Positions 48,614 to 58,721 of a stretch of 64,000 nucleotides of DNA are shown here, in pieces. Origin of the DNA: Ruminococcus sp. (lineage in GTDB: Bacteria; Bacillota; Clostridia; Oscillospirales; Ruminococcaceae). The notes beneath the pieces were generated by a model. It did not search any database. It was not told where the DNA came from and saw only the letters and a program-made list of their open reading frames with translations. The translations under genes and the position numbers were made by a program. Location: assembly GCA_015066805.1 (NCBI GenBank), contig SVNP01000009.1, forward strand, positions 1 through 64,000, given 5' to 3'. The number at the start of each line of letters is the position of its first letter. The first letter of the stretch is position 1.

Positions 48614-50215
48614 TCAGTTGAGTTCAATATCCTTCACATCATCCAATGTCAGCGTAGTCAGCTCGGCATCGGTAATGTTGGGGTCATTTGCCAGGCGGTT
48701 TGCCTGTTTGGTAATGGCACGCTCGTAGAAATTACGGATATCACGGGCGTTGGCAAAGGTTTTCAGATTCATGCCGCAGCGCTGCACAAAATACGCCAGC
48801 ACTTCATCCTCAGCCTCCTTGGTAATGGTCATGCCGGAGCGGGTACAGGTGCTTTTGAAGATATCCAGCAGCTCATCGGGCATATAATCCTGGAAGTTGA
48901 TGATTTTGTTAAATCGGGAGCGCAGACCGGGGTTGCTGTCCAGAAATTCCTCCATGAGATCGGTATATCCTGCCACGATGACGATGAAGTCATCCCGATG
49001 ATCCTCCATGGCCTTTAACAGAGTGTTGACTGCTTCCATACCGAAATCGTTTTTGCCGGTACTGGCGGTGAGTGCATAGGCCTCATCAATAAACAGCACG
49101 CCGCCCATGGCAGAATCAATGACTTCTTTGGTTTTAATGGCGGTCTGCCCCACATAGCCGCTGACCAGTCCGGAGCGATCCACTTCCACAAGCTGACCCT
49201 TTTCCAGCACGCCAAGGCTGTGGTAAATGCCTGCCAGAATACGTGCTACAGTGGTTTTACCTGTGCCGGGATTGCCCAGAAAAGCCATGTGCAGGGACAT
49301 GGGTGCCTGAGGCATACCGCGTTCCTCACGCATTTTCCGTACACGGATCAGGTTGATCAGGCTGTTGAGATCTTCCTTTACGGCCTCCAGACCTGTCAGG
49401 TCATTGAGCTTCTGAAGCTGTTCTTCCAGCGTCAGGGGTGCGTCCTCTGCTTTGGGCTGAGGTGCTGCTGTCGGTGCAGTAGTCTGCGGTGCGGGCTGTG
49501 CAGGCTTTGAGGGCTGGGAATGATTGGGCGCAAAGGGAGTGTTGGCAGGCTTTACGGGCACTGTTGGTGTTCCGGGATAAACCGGGTTCTGGGGATATAC
49601 AGGTGTCTGGGGATGGGCAGGTGCCTGAGGCGGTACAGGAGGTGCGCCCCATGGAGAGTTGCCGCCGAATCCTGCGGGGTAGTGGGGGTGGTTGCGGATA
49701 CGGTTCTGCTCTGCGATCATTTTTTCCCAATTGGAGATGTACTCCATGCGGAAATTCCGCAGTGCCAGAATCAGAGCAGCCAGATCCCGCATGACAAAGG
49801 GATCGGGCTTATGGCCGTCTGCCTGTAAGAAATCCAGGCCCGCCTGATTGAGAAACTCAATGAGGGCAAGGCTCATGCCGCCCATGGGAGAGGTTTCCAG
49901 ATCCAGCTTGAGGAAAGGCATCATCAGGGTGATAATGCTGTCCTTCAGGCTGTATTTGGTGATCTTGCAGCTTACATGGAAACGGTCGATCTGCTCGGCA
50001 GACATCATATAGCCCAGCGCACCGTTGATGTAGGCGATCTCGTTCATGGAGATGCTGCCGCTGTTGCTGCCCAGATACACAAAGAACTTCAGCAGGGTAA
50101 ACCGCAGGTAATCCTGCATGGATTTGCCCTGTACGGATACGGTATAGCCGTGGGATTCACACACCTCACACTGGGCGTGAATATGAGAAAGCTGTCTTGC
50201 AACATCCTGCTGCAT
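48614..50215 (-). CDS. AAA+ ATPase of the CbxX/SpoVK type with large N-terminal region
   Basis: 533 residues. The N-terminal ~180 residues are helical and not recognised, residues 185-255 are a Pro/Gln/Ala-rich disordered linker, and an AAA+ domain fills about 265-533. The latter has Walker A GNPGTGKTT, Walker B GVLFIDEAYAL, sensor 1 in VIVAGYTDLM and arginine fingers in NPGLRSRF; it opens with LNDLTGLEAVKEDLNSLINLI, typical of CbxX/CfqX and SpoVK. Some relatives act as rubisco activases, others in sporulation or secretion. The target here is unknown. AGGAGG precedes the start. It lies between tyrS and a cyclophilin. Confidence 0.88.
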   Translation of the reverse strand: MQQDVARQLSHIHAQCEVCESHGYTVSVQGKSMQDYLRFTLLKFFVYLGSNSGSISMNEIAYINGALGYMMSAEQIDRFHVSCKITKYSLKDSIITLMMPFLKLDLETSPMGGMSLALIEFLNQAGLDFLQADGHKPDPFVMRDLAALILALRNFRMEYISNWEKMIAEQNRIRNHPHYPAGFGGNSPWGAPPVPPQAPAHPQTPVYPQNPVYPGTPTVPVKPANTPFAPNHSQPSKPAQPAPQTTAPTAAPQPKAEDAPLTLEEQLQKLNDLTGLEAVKEDLNSLINLIRVRKMREERGMPQAPMSLHMAFLGNPGTGKTTVARILAGIYHSLGVLEKGQLVEVDRSGLVSGYVGQTAIKTKEVIDSAMGGVLFIDEAYALTASTGKNDFGMEAVNTLLKAMEDHRDDFIVIVAGYTDLMEEFLDSNPGLRSRFNKIINFQDYMPDELLDIFKSTCTRSGMTITKEAEDEVLAYFVQRCGMNLKTFANARDIRNFYERAITKQANRLANDPNITDAELTTLTLDDVKDIELN

Positions 50216-50242
50216 TGTGCGATTCCTCCTGTCAACAGATTA

Positions 50243-51460
50243 TCAGCCTACAACGATCTTATGGAAGACCTTTTTGCCCTTCTTCAGGATCACTTCACCG
50301 TCAATGACGATCTGTGCCTTGATATCGGTGACCTTTGCATCGTTGACGGAAACACCGCCCTGCTGTACCAGACGGCGTGCCTCACTGATAGAGGGTGCAA
50401 GGCCTGCCTTGACCAGCAAAGGCAGCAGACCCATTGCGCCATCGGTCAGTTCGGAAGCATCCACGGTGGTGGTAGGCATATCGGCAGAATTACCGCCGCC
50501 TGCAAAGATGGCTCTTGCGGCATCCCGCTGCTTGGCAGCTTCCTCCTCGCCGTGTACCAGCTTGGTCAGCTCAAAGGCAAGCAGCTCCTTTGCCTGATTA
50601 TAGGCTGCACCTTCCATGCTCTGCTCCATGGCCTCGATCTCCTCGATGGGCACAAAGGTCAGCATCTTCAGGCACTTAATGACATCGGCATCGGCAACAT
50701 TGCGCCAGTACTGGAAGAAATCGTAGGGGGAGGTCTTTTCGGCATCCAGCCAGACAGCACCCTTTTCGGTTTTGCCCATCTTCTTGCCCTCGGAGTTGAG
50801 CAGCAGAGTGATGGTCATGGCGTGGGCATCCTTGCCCAGCTTTTTACGGATCAGCTCGGTGCCGCCCAGCATATTGGCCCACTGGTCATCGCCGCCGAAC
50901 TGCATATTGCAGCCGTAATCCTGATACAGCTTGTAGAAGTCGTAGCTCTGCATGATCATGTAGTTGAACTCCAGGAAGGTCAGACCACGCTCCATGCGCT
51001 GCTTATAGCACTCGAAGGTCAGCATTTTGTTGACAGAGAAGCAGGCACCCACCTCACGCAGTACCTCGATGTAGTTGAGATCCAGCAGCCAGTCGGCGTT
51101 ATTGACCATCATAGCCTTGCCTTCGGAGAAGTCAATAAAGCGGCTCATCTGCTTTTTGAAGCATTCGCAGTTGTGGTCGATGTCTTCCTTGGTCAGCATC
51201 TTACGCATATCACTTTTGCCGGAGGGGTCACCGATCATGCCGGTACCGCCGCCTACCAGAGCAATGGGCTTGTTGCCTGCCATCTGCAGACGCTTCATCA
51301 GGCACAGAGCCATAAAATGACCGACGTGCAGGGAATCTGCGGTGGGGTCAAAGCCGATATAAAAGGTTGCCTTGCCCTGATTGATGAGATCGGCAATGCC
51401 CTGCTCATCGGTGGTCTGGGCGATAAGGCCTCTTCGGGTCAGTTCTTCGTATAAAGTCAT
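50243..51460 (-). CDS. tyrS: Tyrosyl-tRNA synthetase
   Basis: 405 residues. Class I motifs are present: the HIGH equivalent HVGHF in [21 protein letters not shown]-type loop [14 protein letters not shown] (bacterial TyrRS usually has K.GKTE), and a C-terminal S4-like RNA-binding domain ([21 protein letters not shown]). It charges tRNA-Tyr in the cytoplasm. AAAGGAA precedes the start. A promoter lies 80 bp upstream, and the short leader has only one small hairpin and no T-box, so regulation by uncharged tRNA is not apparent. It heads an operon with the AAA+ and cyclophilin genes. Confidence 0.97.
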   Translation of the reverse strand: MTLYEELTRRGLIAQTTDEQGIADLINQGKATFYIGFDPTADSLHVGHFMALCLMKRLQMAGNKPIALVGGGTGMIGDPSGKSDMRKMLTKEDIDHNCECFKKQMSRFIDFSEGKAMMVNNADWLLDLNYIEVLREVGACFSVNKMLTFECYKQRMERGLTFLEFNYMIMQSYDFYKLYQDYGCNMQFGGDDQWANMLGGTELIRKKLGKDAHAMTITLLLNSEGKKMGKTEKGAVWLDAEKTSPYDFFQYWRNVADADVIKCLKMLTFVPIEEIEAMEQSMEGAAYNQAKELLAFELTKLVHGEEEAAKQRDAARAIFAGGGNSADMPTTTVDASELTDGAMGLLPLLVKAGLAPSISEARRLVQQGGVSVNDAKVTDIKAQIVIDGEVILKKGKKVFHKIVVG

Positions 51461-51535
51461 AAGAAAACACGTTCCTTTCCAATGAATTGATGTACATTTG
51501 CAGTGCTGCGGATCATGCCGCAGCCATAGAATTTC

Positions 51536-51564
51536 ATTATACCATAAAAGATGGAAAAATACAA
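51536..51564 (-). promoter_or_regulatory. Promoter of the tyrS operon
   Basis: On the minus strand TTGTAT (51564-51559) and TATAAT (51541-51536) are separated by 17 bp. A CTGCGG-6 nt-CCGCAG hairpin lies in the leader at 51505-51522. Confidence 0.75.
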
Positions 51565-51571
51565 GCCCGAT

Positions 51572-52387
51572 TTATGAGGGTGCATACCAGCCCACGACTT
51601 CTCCCCGGGTGAAAAGATTTGTTTCAATGTCACGCTGCTGTTCTGCGGACATGGGCACCAGCTCATCTTCGGTGATTTCTTTCTTCGAATAGAATGTATA
51701 GAGAATCTTGCCTTCCTCATCGCAGACAACGGCACACCAGTAATCGCCGTTATTGGAGAGATACCGATAGATATTGTAAGCGACGGAATTCTCATCGGGG
51801 GTCATTGCCTCGGAGATGTAGTAGATTTCCGTTTTCAATGGGATATCCTTGTCATAGGCCTCGGCATCGTTCTGCCATGTGATGATGGCATCATAAACAC
51901 CTTTTGCGTTGCTGTTGAAGAATTTCACGCGGGAATTTGCCACATAACCGCACATGGTTTGCAGCATCCACAAGCCGCACAGCATCAGCAAAAACAGTGA
52001 AATACCGCAGCCAATCCGTCTTTTGGAGAACCTGCTGCATTCGTGCCCAATAAGACGGATGCAATCGCATTCCGTACAGCCGCCTTCGCATTCCCACAAT
52101 TCGGGATGCCGTCTGCGCAGCCGTCGCATCATAGTGCGCTCACGCCAGTATCGCAAAGCAGCGTAAACCAGTGCTGCCGCCGTGAGCATACAGCAAGCCA
52201 CCGCAAGGGTAGTATCAACAGCATCAGCCAGCTTGAAAACGCCGATCATCGCCCCAGCCAGACAAAGCCCCGAAAGAATCCGTTCGACTCTGACTGCAGT
52301 CTGCCACCGATTCACGATCTGCACACGCTCATAATGGGGGCGGTCGCTTCCGTCATTGTTCAGAACATTCTGTCTGTCATGCTCCAT
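51572..52387 (-). CDS. Membrane protein of unknown function with Cys-rich cytoplasmic motif
   Basis: 271 residues. Two TM helices lie at about 38-80 (ILSGLCLAGAMIGVF; LAVACCMLTAAALVYAAL), a cytoplasmic stretch follows with CEGGCTECDC (possible metal site), a third TM at about 125-147 (CGISLFLLMLCGLWMLQTMCGYV), then an extracytoplasmic domain of about 120 residues with KTEIYYISEAMTPDENSVAYNIYRYLSNNGDYWCAVVCDEEGKIL. I do not recognise the family. It starts nine bp after nadA and shares its transcript; its ribosome binding site lies in the end of nadA. Its function is unknown. Confidence 0.7.
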   Translation of the reverse strand: MEHDRQNVLNNDGSDRPHYERVQIVNRWQTAVRVERILSGLCLAGAMIGVFKLADAVDTTLAVACCMLTAAALVYAALRYWRERTMMRRLRRRHPELWECEGGCTECDCIRLIGHECSRFSKRRIGCGISLFLLMLCGLWMLQTMCGYVANSRVKFFNSNAKGVYDAIITWQNDAEAYDKDIPLKTEIYYISEAMTPDENSVAYNIYRYLSNNGDYWCAVVCDEEGKILYTFYSKKEITEDELVPMSAEQQRDIETNLFTRGEVVGWYAPS

Positions 52388-52396
52388 ATGTAATTC

Positions 52397-53326
52397 TCAC
52401 CCACCCAGACGAAGCATTTCGTCCAGGCAATGTCTTGCGGGCAGCATCATTTCCTTAGGCAGCACCAGTTCTTGGGCGGTACCCTGTGCGATCTCCGACA
52501 GCACCCGATAAAGATCTGCCAGAGCCGTTACCCGCATATCGGGGCAGATAAGGCGGTTTGCCATGGGATAAAACCGTTTCTCGGGGCATTCCAGTGCCAG
52601 ATGTGCCACAATGCTGATCTCTGTGCCGATGATGAATTCCTTGGCGGAGGATTTTTTGGCAAACTGCATAATGCCAGAGGTGGCACCCACATAATCCGCC
52701 AGATCGGATACCTCTTTTTTGCATTCCGGGTGTACCAGCAGCAGGGCATCGGGATGCGCCTGTTTTGCTGCCTTGGCTTCCTCCAAGGTCACGGCACTGT
52801 GATAGGGACATCCGCCCTGCAGCAGATGCAAGGTTTTTTCGGGGCAGTTTGCCTGTACATAGGCACCCAGATTACAGTCGGGAATGAAAAGAATATGCTC
52901 CTGCGGCAGACGTTTTACGATCTCCACGGCAGAGGAGGAGGTCACACATACATCCGCCACTGCCTTGATGGCTGCGGTGGTGTTCACATAGGCAACCACG
53001 GCGCAGTCGGGATATTTTGCTTTTTCCGCAAGGATCTCCTCGGGGGAAAACTGTTCTGCCATGGGGCAGCCTGCGGTGGGGTTCGCTTCAAAGATCTGCT
53101 TCTCGGGGCTTAAGAGCTTTGCGGTTTCCGCCATAAAGCGTACACCGCAGACCAGCAGGCGATTTGCCTCGCTTTTGGCTGCCATACGGCTCAGCAGAAA
53201 GCTGTCGCCTGTAATATCGGCCATTTCCAGAATGTCGGGGGATTGGTAGCTGTGTGCCAGAATACATACGCCCAGCTCCTGTTTCAGCCGCAGGATCTCC
53301 TGCCGCAACTCATGCATTGTCATCAT
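52397..53326 (-). CDS. nadA: Quinolinate synthase A
   Basis: 309 residues. NadA motifs: ELGVCILAHSYQSPDILEMADITGDSFLLSR, VCGVRFMAETAKLLSPEKQI, GCPMAEQFSPEE, VTSSSAVEIVKRLP, IPDCNLGAYV, HPECKKEVSDLADYVGATSGI and EKRFYPMANRLICPDM. The Cys residues needed for the 4Fe-4S cluster (in CGVRFM, HPECKK and a C-terminal CPDM) are present. It condenses iminoaspartate with dihydroxyacetone phosphate to quinolinate for NAD synthesis. nadB and nadC are not nearby. AAGGA precedes the start at 53326, which overlaps the upstream AI-2E-type gene by 17 bp. Confidence 0.95.
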   Translation of the reverse strand: MMTMHELRQEILRLKQELGVCILAHSYQSPDILEMADITGDSFLLSRMAAKSEANRLLVCGVRFMAETAKLLSPEKQIFEANPTAGCPMAEQFSPEEILAEKAKYPDCAVVAYVNTTAAIKAVADVCVTSSSAVEIVKRLPQEHILFIPDCNLGAYVQANCPEKTLHLLQGGCPYHSAVTLEEAKAAKQAHPDALLLVHPECKKEVSDLADYVGATSGIMQFAKKSSAKEFIIGTEISIVAHLALECPEKRFYPMANRLICPDMRVTALADLYRVLSEIAQGTAQELVLPKEMMLPARHCLDEMLRLGG

Positions 53327-54611
53327 TTGTGGTTTCCTTTCCTTCGTTGATTTCATCTGCCAGCGTTTCCGCATCTACGGGTGTTTCCGCATAGACCAGT
53401 TCTCCGGACATATAGCTTTCCGTATCGCAGGGCATACCCTTGCGGGAAAGCCGTTCTGCGAGAAATTCCTTGGTAAAGGTATACAGTGCGGCAAACAGCG
53501 GCACAAATGCCACCATGCCGATGAATCCGAACAGACCGCCGCCGATAAAGATGGCAAACAGCACCCAGAAGGTGGGCAATCCCAGAGAATCACCCAGGAT
53601 TTTGGGGCCTAAGAAGTTTCCGTCAAACTGCTGCAGTACCAGAATAAAGATCACAAAGGGGATCAGCTTGGAGGGCTCTGCGATCAGCACCAGAAATGCA
53701 CTGGGAATGGCGCCGATAAACGGTCCGAAGAAGGGGATGATATTGGTCACGCCCACTACCAGTGAGATCAATGCCACATAGGGCATATCCATAATGGTGA
53801 GACCGATAAAGCAGAGAATGCCGATGATGAGAGAATCCAGACTTTTGCCGGAGATAAAATGCATAAAGGTGTAGCTGACTCTGGAGCCGATCCGCAGGGT
53901 GGAATGTACCCGATGCTGAGGAAACAGCGCATACAGGATCTTTTTGATCTGTGCCAGATAACGCTCCTTGTTGTACAGCAGATAAATGGCCACCATAATA
54001 CCCAGCAGAAAGTTCATGACACCGTTGAAGAAGGCGTAGGCACTGCTGGTAAGGGTGGTGATGAAATTGGCACCGCTGATGAGACTGTCTACCTTGGGCT
54101 CAAATTCCGTAACAAAGCCCACCAGCTTGTCCTGCAGGCTTTGCAGACCGGAAATAATGGAATCATAGATCTGGGGCTGGGTCTCTTTCAATCCCGCAAT
54201 GTGGGAAAACACCCATTCGCCCATGTTTTTCAGGTAATCCGGCAGATTGTTGAACAGCGTGCGTACACTTTCAATGAGTTCAGGCAGCAGCATGGCGATA
54301 ATGCCCGCCAGTGCTGCAAGAAACAACAAAATCGTAATGGTCACCGCACAAACACGCTTCAGCACGGGATGTTCTTTTTTGCGGTCTGTCAGCTTGGCAA
54401 GCTGTTTTTCGATCCAGTTTTGCAGGGGACTGAGCAAATAGGCAAATACCAATCCCCAGATCACCGGTGAAAGCACACGGATGACTTTTTGGATGATGGC
54501 AACCAGCGAAGAAAACCGCCAGACAATAATGGTCAGCAGCAGGCAGGTGAAAAACACCCATACGGTGCAGACTGCCACGGATTTTTGTTTTTCGGTAATG
54601 TGAATTTTCAT
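53310..54611 (-). CDS. AI-2E family transporter (second copy)
   Basis: 433 residues and about eight TM helices, with the PF01594 layout: RVLSPVIWGLVFAYLLSPLQNWI, a central soluble loop with LQSLQDKLVGFVTEFEPKVDSLI, then LIIGILCFIGLTIMDMPYVALISLVVGVTNIIPFFGPFIGAIPSA and LQQFDGNFLGPKILGDSLGLPTFWVLFAIFIGGGLFGFIGM. The acidic C-terminal tail (VDAETLADEINEGKETTNDDNA) is cytoplasmic. It is only distantly similar to the copy at 40527-41672. A weak promoter (TATAAT at 54661-54656 on the minus strand) lies upstream; a clear ribosome binding site (GGGGGGCC) is not seen. The cargo is unknown. Confidence 0.9.
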   Translation of the reverse strand: MKIHITEKQKSVAVCTVWVFFTCLLLTIIVWRFSSLVAIIQKVIRVLSPVIWGLVFAYLLSPLQNWIEKQLAKLTDRKKEHPVLKRVCAVTITILLFLAALAGIIAMLLPELIESVRTLFNNLPDYLKNMGEWVFSHIAGLKETQPQIYDSIISGLQSLQDKLVGFVTEFEPKVDSLISGANFITTLTSSAYAFFNGVMNFLLGIMVAIYLLYNKERYLAQIKKILYALFPQHRVHSTLRIGSRVSYTFMHFISGKSLDSLIIGILCFIGLTIMDMPYVALISLVVGVTNIIPFFGPFIGAIPSAFLVLIAEPSKLIPFVIFILVLQQFDGNFLGPKILGDSLGLPTFWVLFAIFIGGGLFGFIGMVAFVPLFAALYTFTKEFLAERLSRKGMPCDTESYMSGELVYAETPVDAETLADEINEGKETTNDDNA

Positions 54612-54785
54612 GAGGCCCCCCGATCTTTCGGTTGTGGATACAGCAATACACTTCTATTATACAGTAAAACAGAGAAAAAGGAAAGCGTTTTCCGCAAAAA
54701 AAGCAAAATTTTCATGGCAAAATCAAAAAGAATCTGTATCATCCATGCTTTTTTGAAAAAATCCATGAAAATTTCAAAACAACCC

Positions 54786-54814
54786 TTTTCATTTGCAAGG
54801 ATTTGTGCTATAAT
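54786..54814 (+). promoter_or_regulatory. Promoter of pcrA
   Basis: TTTTCA (54786-54791) and TATAAT (54809-54814) are separated by 17 bp. Confidence 0.55.
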
Positions 54815-54883
54815 GGTAGTGTGTCGACTTGTGCATAGTCACACCCCAATGAATCGGATCACAAAAACGGAGCGTAATATCAT

Positions 54884-57265
54884 ATGCAGAATATGCAGAC
54901 TCTCAAGCAGGCAGCCATTGACCGCCTGCTGGCTTCCCGCCGGCTGAACCCTCCCCAGCAGGAGGCAGTACGGACTGTCAACGGCCCCGTTGTGGTGCTG
55001 GCAGGTGCGGGCAGCGGCAAAACCACCGCTATCGTCAACCGCATTGCTTACATGATGCAGTTTGGCAATACATACTACGAAGAAACCGGTGCCCTTTCCG
55101 CAGAAGAACAGCGATATCTGGAGGCTGTGGCCGCAGGCACCGCCCAGCCCGATGGCTTCCGTCTGGCGGAAATCGTCACCAACACGCCCATCCATGGTTG
55201 GAATATTCTTGCCATTACCTTTACCAACAAGGCAGCCGCAGAGCTGAAAAGCCGTCTGGAAACCATGCTGGGGGAGGAAGCCTCCACTGTGTGGGCGGCA
55301 ACCTTCCACAGTGCCTGTGTGCGGATCCTGCGGCAGCATATTGATCGTCTGGGCTATGACCGTTCCTTTACCATTTATGACAGCGACGATACCCGCCGTG
55401 TGGTAACAGCCTGCTTTACCGACCCCAATGTGACCAATCCGCTGACAGGCGGTGCGGTGAGTGAGAAGACTTTCCCTGCCAAAATGGTGGCTGCGGAAAT
55501 CAGCCGCGCCAAAGACCGCCTGATCACCCCCGAGCAGATGATGGAACAGGCAGGCGGTGACTACCGTGCTACGGTGGTGGCGATGATGTACCGTGCTTAT
55601 CAGGCAAGACTGAAGGCCGCCAATGCCTTGGATTTCGATGATATCATTGCACTGACCGTGCAGTTGTTCCGTGAGCATCCCGACGTGCTGGAGATCTATC
55701 AGAACCGCTGCCGCTACCTGTTGGTGGACGAATATCAGGACACCAACACCGCACAGTATGAGCTGATCCGTTTGCTGGCACAGAAATACCGCAATCTCTG
55801 CGTAGTGGGTGATGATGACCAGAGCATCTATAAATTCCGCGGTGCCACCATTGAGAATATCCTTTCCTTTGATGCACAGTTCCCCGATTGCAGCGTCATC
55901 CGTCTGGAGCAGAATTATCGCTCCACAGGCAGAATACTGGAAGCGGCCAATTCGGTAATCCGCAACAATACGGAGCGCAAGGAGAAGACCCTTTGGACAG
56001 CCTCCGAGGAGGGCGACCGTGTGTTCTGGTACAAAGCTGCGGATCAGAATGAAGAAGCGGCCTTTGTGACCGAAACCATCCTGGAACGGGTGAAAAATGG
56101 GGGCAGTTACAGCGAGCATGCGGTGCTGTACCGTACCCACGCCCTTTCCAATACCATTGAACGCCATTTATCGCAGGCGGGGATCCCCTACCGTGTGTAC
56201 GGCGGCCTGCGGTTCTATGACCGCAAAGAGGTCAAGGATGTGATCTCCTACCTGAGCGTCATCAACAATGAGTATGATATGCTGCGGTTCCGCCGTATCA
56301 TCAATGAGCCCAAACGGGGCATCGGCACCCAGACCCTTGCGGATATCGGCAGCATTGCCGAGGATCTGCATCTTTCTCCGCTGGAGGTACTGCGTACCGC
56401 CGCCGATTATCCCAAGCTCTCCCGCAAGGCTGCCGCTTTGCAGGAGATCGCCAAAATGTTTGATTCCCTTATTGCACTTTCCGAAGAGCTGACCCCCGAT
56501 GCTCTTTATGAGGAAGTGCTGCAGCGCACCGGCTATGTGGAAATGCTGGAGGCACTGGGGGAGGAGGGCCAGACCCGACTGGAGAACGTAGAGGAGCTGA
56601 AAACCAGCATTCTGCACTATATGGAGAATGCCGAGGAGCCTACCCTCAACGGTTTCCTGGAAGAGATCTCCCTGTATACCGATCAGGACCGTGCCGATGA
56701 AAGCGACGATGCCGTTACCATGATGACCATTCACGCTGCAAAGGGTCTGGAGTATGACACGGTATTTCTGGTGGGTATGGATGACGGCGTGTTCCCCAAT
56801 ATGCGCTGTCTGGATTCTCCCGGAGAACTGGAGGAAGAACGCAGACTGGCTTATGTGGCCATTACCAGAGCCAAACGCCGGCTGTATACCGTCAGTGCCG
56901 CCAGAAGAATGCTTTACGGCACCACCATGCGGAATTTTGCCTCCCGCTTTATCAAGGAGATCAGCCCCGAGTGCATTGAAAAGCACGGCAGCGATACGGT
57001 GGAGCAGGATCATCGTGCAGCAGCCGCAGCAGCCCCAAAAGGCAGCGGCTCCCTCTCTCTGCAGCAGCAGATCGCAGGGCAGAGAAAGCCCGCCGCCCCC
57101 GTTGGCAGCTTTTCTGTGGGAGAACGTGTGCGGCATTCCGTGTTCGGAGAAGGTACCGTGCTGAGCGTGCTGCCCACTGCGGGTGATGCCATGCTGGAGA
57201 TCGCCTTTGATAAGGTTGGCACCAAGAAGGTCATGGCAAAATTTGCAAAGATCAAAAAGCTCTAA
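54884..57265 (+). CDS. pcrA: UvrD/PcrA-type DNA helicase
   Basis: 793 residues. Superfamily 1 helicase motifs are in order: LNPPQQEAVRTVNGPVVVLAGAGSGKTTAIVNRI (Q motif and Walker A), ILAITFTNKAAAELKSR (Ia), YLLVDEYQDTNTAQYELI (II), VVGDDDQSIYKFRGA (III), LEQNYRS (IV), VTMMTIHAAKGLEYDTVFLVGMDDGVFPN (V) and EERRLAYVAITRAKRRL (VI). The C-terminus carries a Tudor-like domain (GERVRHSVFGEGTVLSV) typical of PcrA, which binds RNA polymerase. It unwinds DNA 3'-5' in repair and plasmid replication. A 35-residue insertion (ALSAEEQRYLEAVAAG..) follows motif I. It has its own promoter. Confidence 0.95.
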   Translation: MQNMQTLKQAAIDRLLASRRLNPPQQEAVRTVNGPVVVLAGAGSGKTTAIVNRIAYMMQFGNTYYEETGALSAEEQRYLEAVAAGTAQPDGFRLAEIVTNTPIHGWNILAITFTNKAAAELKSRLETMLGEEASTVWAATFHSACVRILRQHIDRLGYDRSFTIYDSDDTRRVVTACFTDPNVTNPLTGGAVSEKTFPAKMVAAEISRAKDRLITPEQMMEQAGGDYRATVVAMMYRAYQARLKAANALDFDDIIALTVQLFREHPDVLEIYQNRCRYLLVDEYQDTNTAQYELIRLLAQKYRNLCVVGDDDQSIYKFRGATIENILSFDAQFPDCSVIRLEQNYRSTGRILEAANSVIRNNTERKEKTLWTASEEGDRVFWYKAADQNEEAAFVTETILERVKNGGSYSEHAVLYRTHALSNTIERHLSQAGIPYRVYGGLRFYDRKEVKDVISYLSVINNEYDMLRFRRIINEPKRGIGTQTLADIGSIAEDLHLSPLEVLRTAADYPKLSRKAAALQEIAKMFDSLIALSEELTPDALYEEVLQRTGYVEMLEALGEEGQTRLENVEELKTSILHYMENAEEPTLNGFLEEISLYTDQDRADESDDAVTMMTIHAAKGLEYDTVFLVGMDDGVFPNMRCLDSPGELEEERRLAYVAITRAKRRLYTVSAARRMLYGTTMRNFASRFIKEISPECIEKHGSDTVEQDHRAAAAAAPKGSGSLSLQQQIAGQRKPAAPVGSFSVGERVRHSVFGEGTVLSVLPTAGDAMLEIAFDKVGTKKVMAKFAKIKKL

Positions 57266-57294
57266 ATCCATCATTTGTTCCGAAAGGAAGCACT

Positions 57295-58635
57295 ATGAGT
57301 GAACAACGCAAGTCCGCAGAAAACAGCGGCAAGCAGCATACATCGGCAACTTTTGGCGACGTATGCGGACTTTTGTGGAAACGAATCAAAAAAACCGCCC
57401 AAAATGGCGTGCAGCGCTGTAAGGAGGCTGTCAAGGACCTGCCCGGTACAGTGAAAAAAGGCTGTGCGGCTCTGGGCGAAAAGATCAGAACAGGCACCAA
57501 ACGGCTGCTGAAAAAGGCCAAGAAAAACCGCAAGGCATTGATTTTGTACGCCATACAGTTTATTTTCTCCTTTGCATCGGTGGCGTATCTCATCGGCGTG
57601 GTGTGGCTGGCTGTGTATTGTATGCTGTATCGGCTGGGGATCCCTGCGGAGATGCAGTCTGCCTTCTGCTGGCGGCTCAGTGCCATTTGTCTGGGCTTTA
57701 CTGCGGTGATGATCTTTACCCGCCGCCAATTGCTGACACGGTTTTGTATTCTGGCGGCCATGCCCTTTTACTTCCCCATTTTCCTGTTTAATACGGAGTA
57801 CAAGGTGCTGATGATCCCGCTGGGCATCATGGCGGTCATCACCTTCTTTGCCAATGGTGCAAAGGAAGGCACAAAGACCATTCTGGGTACGGTGTACCTG
57901 ATGTTCTATGTGCTGGGTGCTTTCTGCTACCTGAATGTGGTGGATCTGCTGAAGACTTCTTCGGTGGAGACCATCACCGAGACCGGCGAGTCGCCATCCG
58001 GCAGCTACCGCTATGAGGTGGTGGAGGTACAGGATACCGCCAACGGCAACACCTATGTTTCTCTGGAGCCCAATACCTACGATATCCAATACGAGCACTG
58101 CAAATGGTACGCCATGGGCTATGACAAGCGTATCTATCTGGAGCGTCCCCTGACGACGTTTGAGACGGAATGGACCACCGAGACCCGTGGGCAGATCACA
58201 AAAGACCTGCTGCGTGTCAACCCCGATACTGCCTTTACTCTGACACAGTCGCAGATGGAAATTCTGGGGCTGCATGAGGATTACACCAAGTCCTACAAGG
58301 CAAGTGCGCTTTCCAAAGCACAGCGCAAGGCACTGGGTATCTGCATTGCCAAGGATCTGGGAGAGGGCGAAACAGCGGAATCGCTGGGGCTGACCCTGTA
58401 CAAAAATGCAGATACCATCGAGGTGACCTACGAACAGATGCAGGAGCTGGGGCTGGAGGCTTCCATGGATGTGAAGCTGGCCACCCTTTCCGATGCGGAT
58501 CTGGCGGCTTTGGGCATCCCCGAAGAAAACGATGTGCTGTCTGTCAACGGCAAGGTGGTGTTCCGCCAGTATATTGCCGTGCTGGAGGATACCTTTGAGG
58601 CAGCACGCAGCTACGGCTATCTTTTGGAATGGTAA
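57295..58635 (+). CDS. Membrane protein of unknown function
   Basis: 446 residues. A basic cytoplasmic N-terminus (about 1-80, Lys-rich helices [24 protein letters not shown] and [18 protein letters not shown]) is followed by about six TM helices (82-225), then an extracytoplasmic beta-rich domain (about 235-290: [26 protein letters not shown]) and a helical C-terminal part with [11 protein letters not shown] repeats. No known family is recognised. GAAAGGAAG precedes the start, 29 bp after pcrA, so it may be read from the pcrA promoter. Its location between a helicase and xylA gives no clear hint of function. Confidence 0.75.
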   Translation: MSEQRKSAENSGKQHTSATFGDVCGLLWKRIKKTAQNGVQRCKEAVKDLPGTVKKGCAALGEKIRTGTKRLLKKAKKNRKALILYAIQFIFSFASVAYLIGVVWLAVYCMLYRLGIPAEMQSAFCWRLSAICLGFTAVMIFTRRQLLTRFCILAAMPFYFPIFLFNTEYKVLMIPLGIMAVITFFANGAKEGTKTILGTVYLMFYVLGAFCYLNVVDLLKTSSVETITETGESPSGSYRYEVVEVQDTANGNTYVSLEPNTYDIQYEHCKWYAMGYDKRIYLERPLTTFETEWTTETRGQITKDLLRVNPDTAFTLTQSQMEILGLHEDYTKSYKASALSKAQRKALGICIAKDLGEGETAESLGLTLYKNADTIEVTYEQMQELGLEASMDVKLATLSDADLAALGIPEENDVLSVNGKVVFRQYIAVLEDTFEAARSYGYLLEW

Positions 58636-58721
58636 CCATATGGCGACCCATATGTGTATCAGATAAATCGTTTCCCAAACAAATAACCGGAAAACATATC
58701 CGGAACAGGAGGTTACTTATC

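Noticed and set aside
51461-51571. Possible T-box leader upstream of tyrS
   Set aside because: The leader is only about 70 nt, with one small hairpin; there is no T-box sequence, specifier loop or antiterminator.
53310-54611. Recent duplication linking the two AI-2E-type transporters
   Set aside because: They share only family-level motifs, so they are old paralogues rather than a recent duplication.
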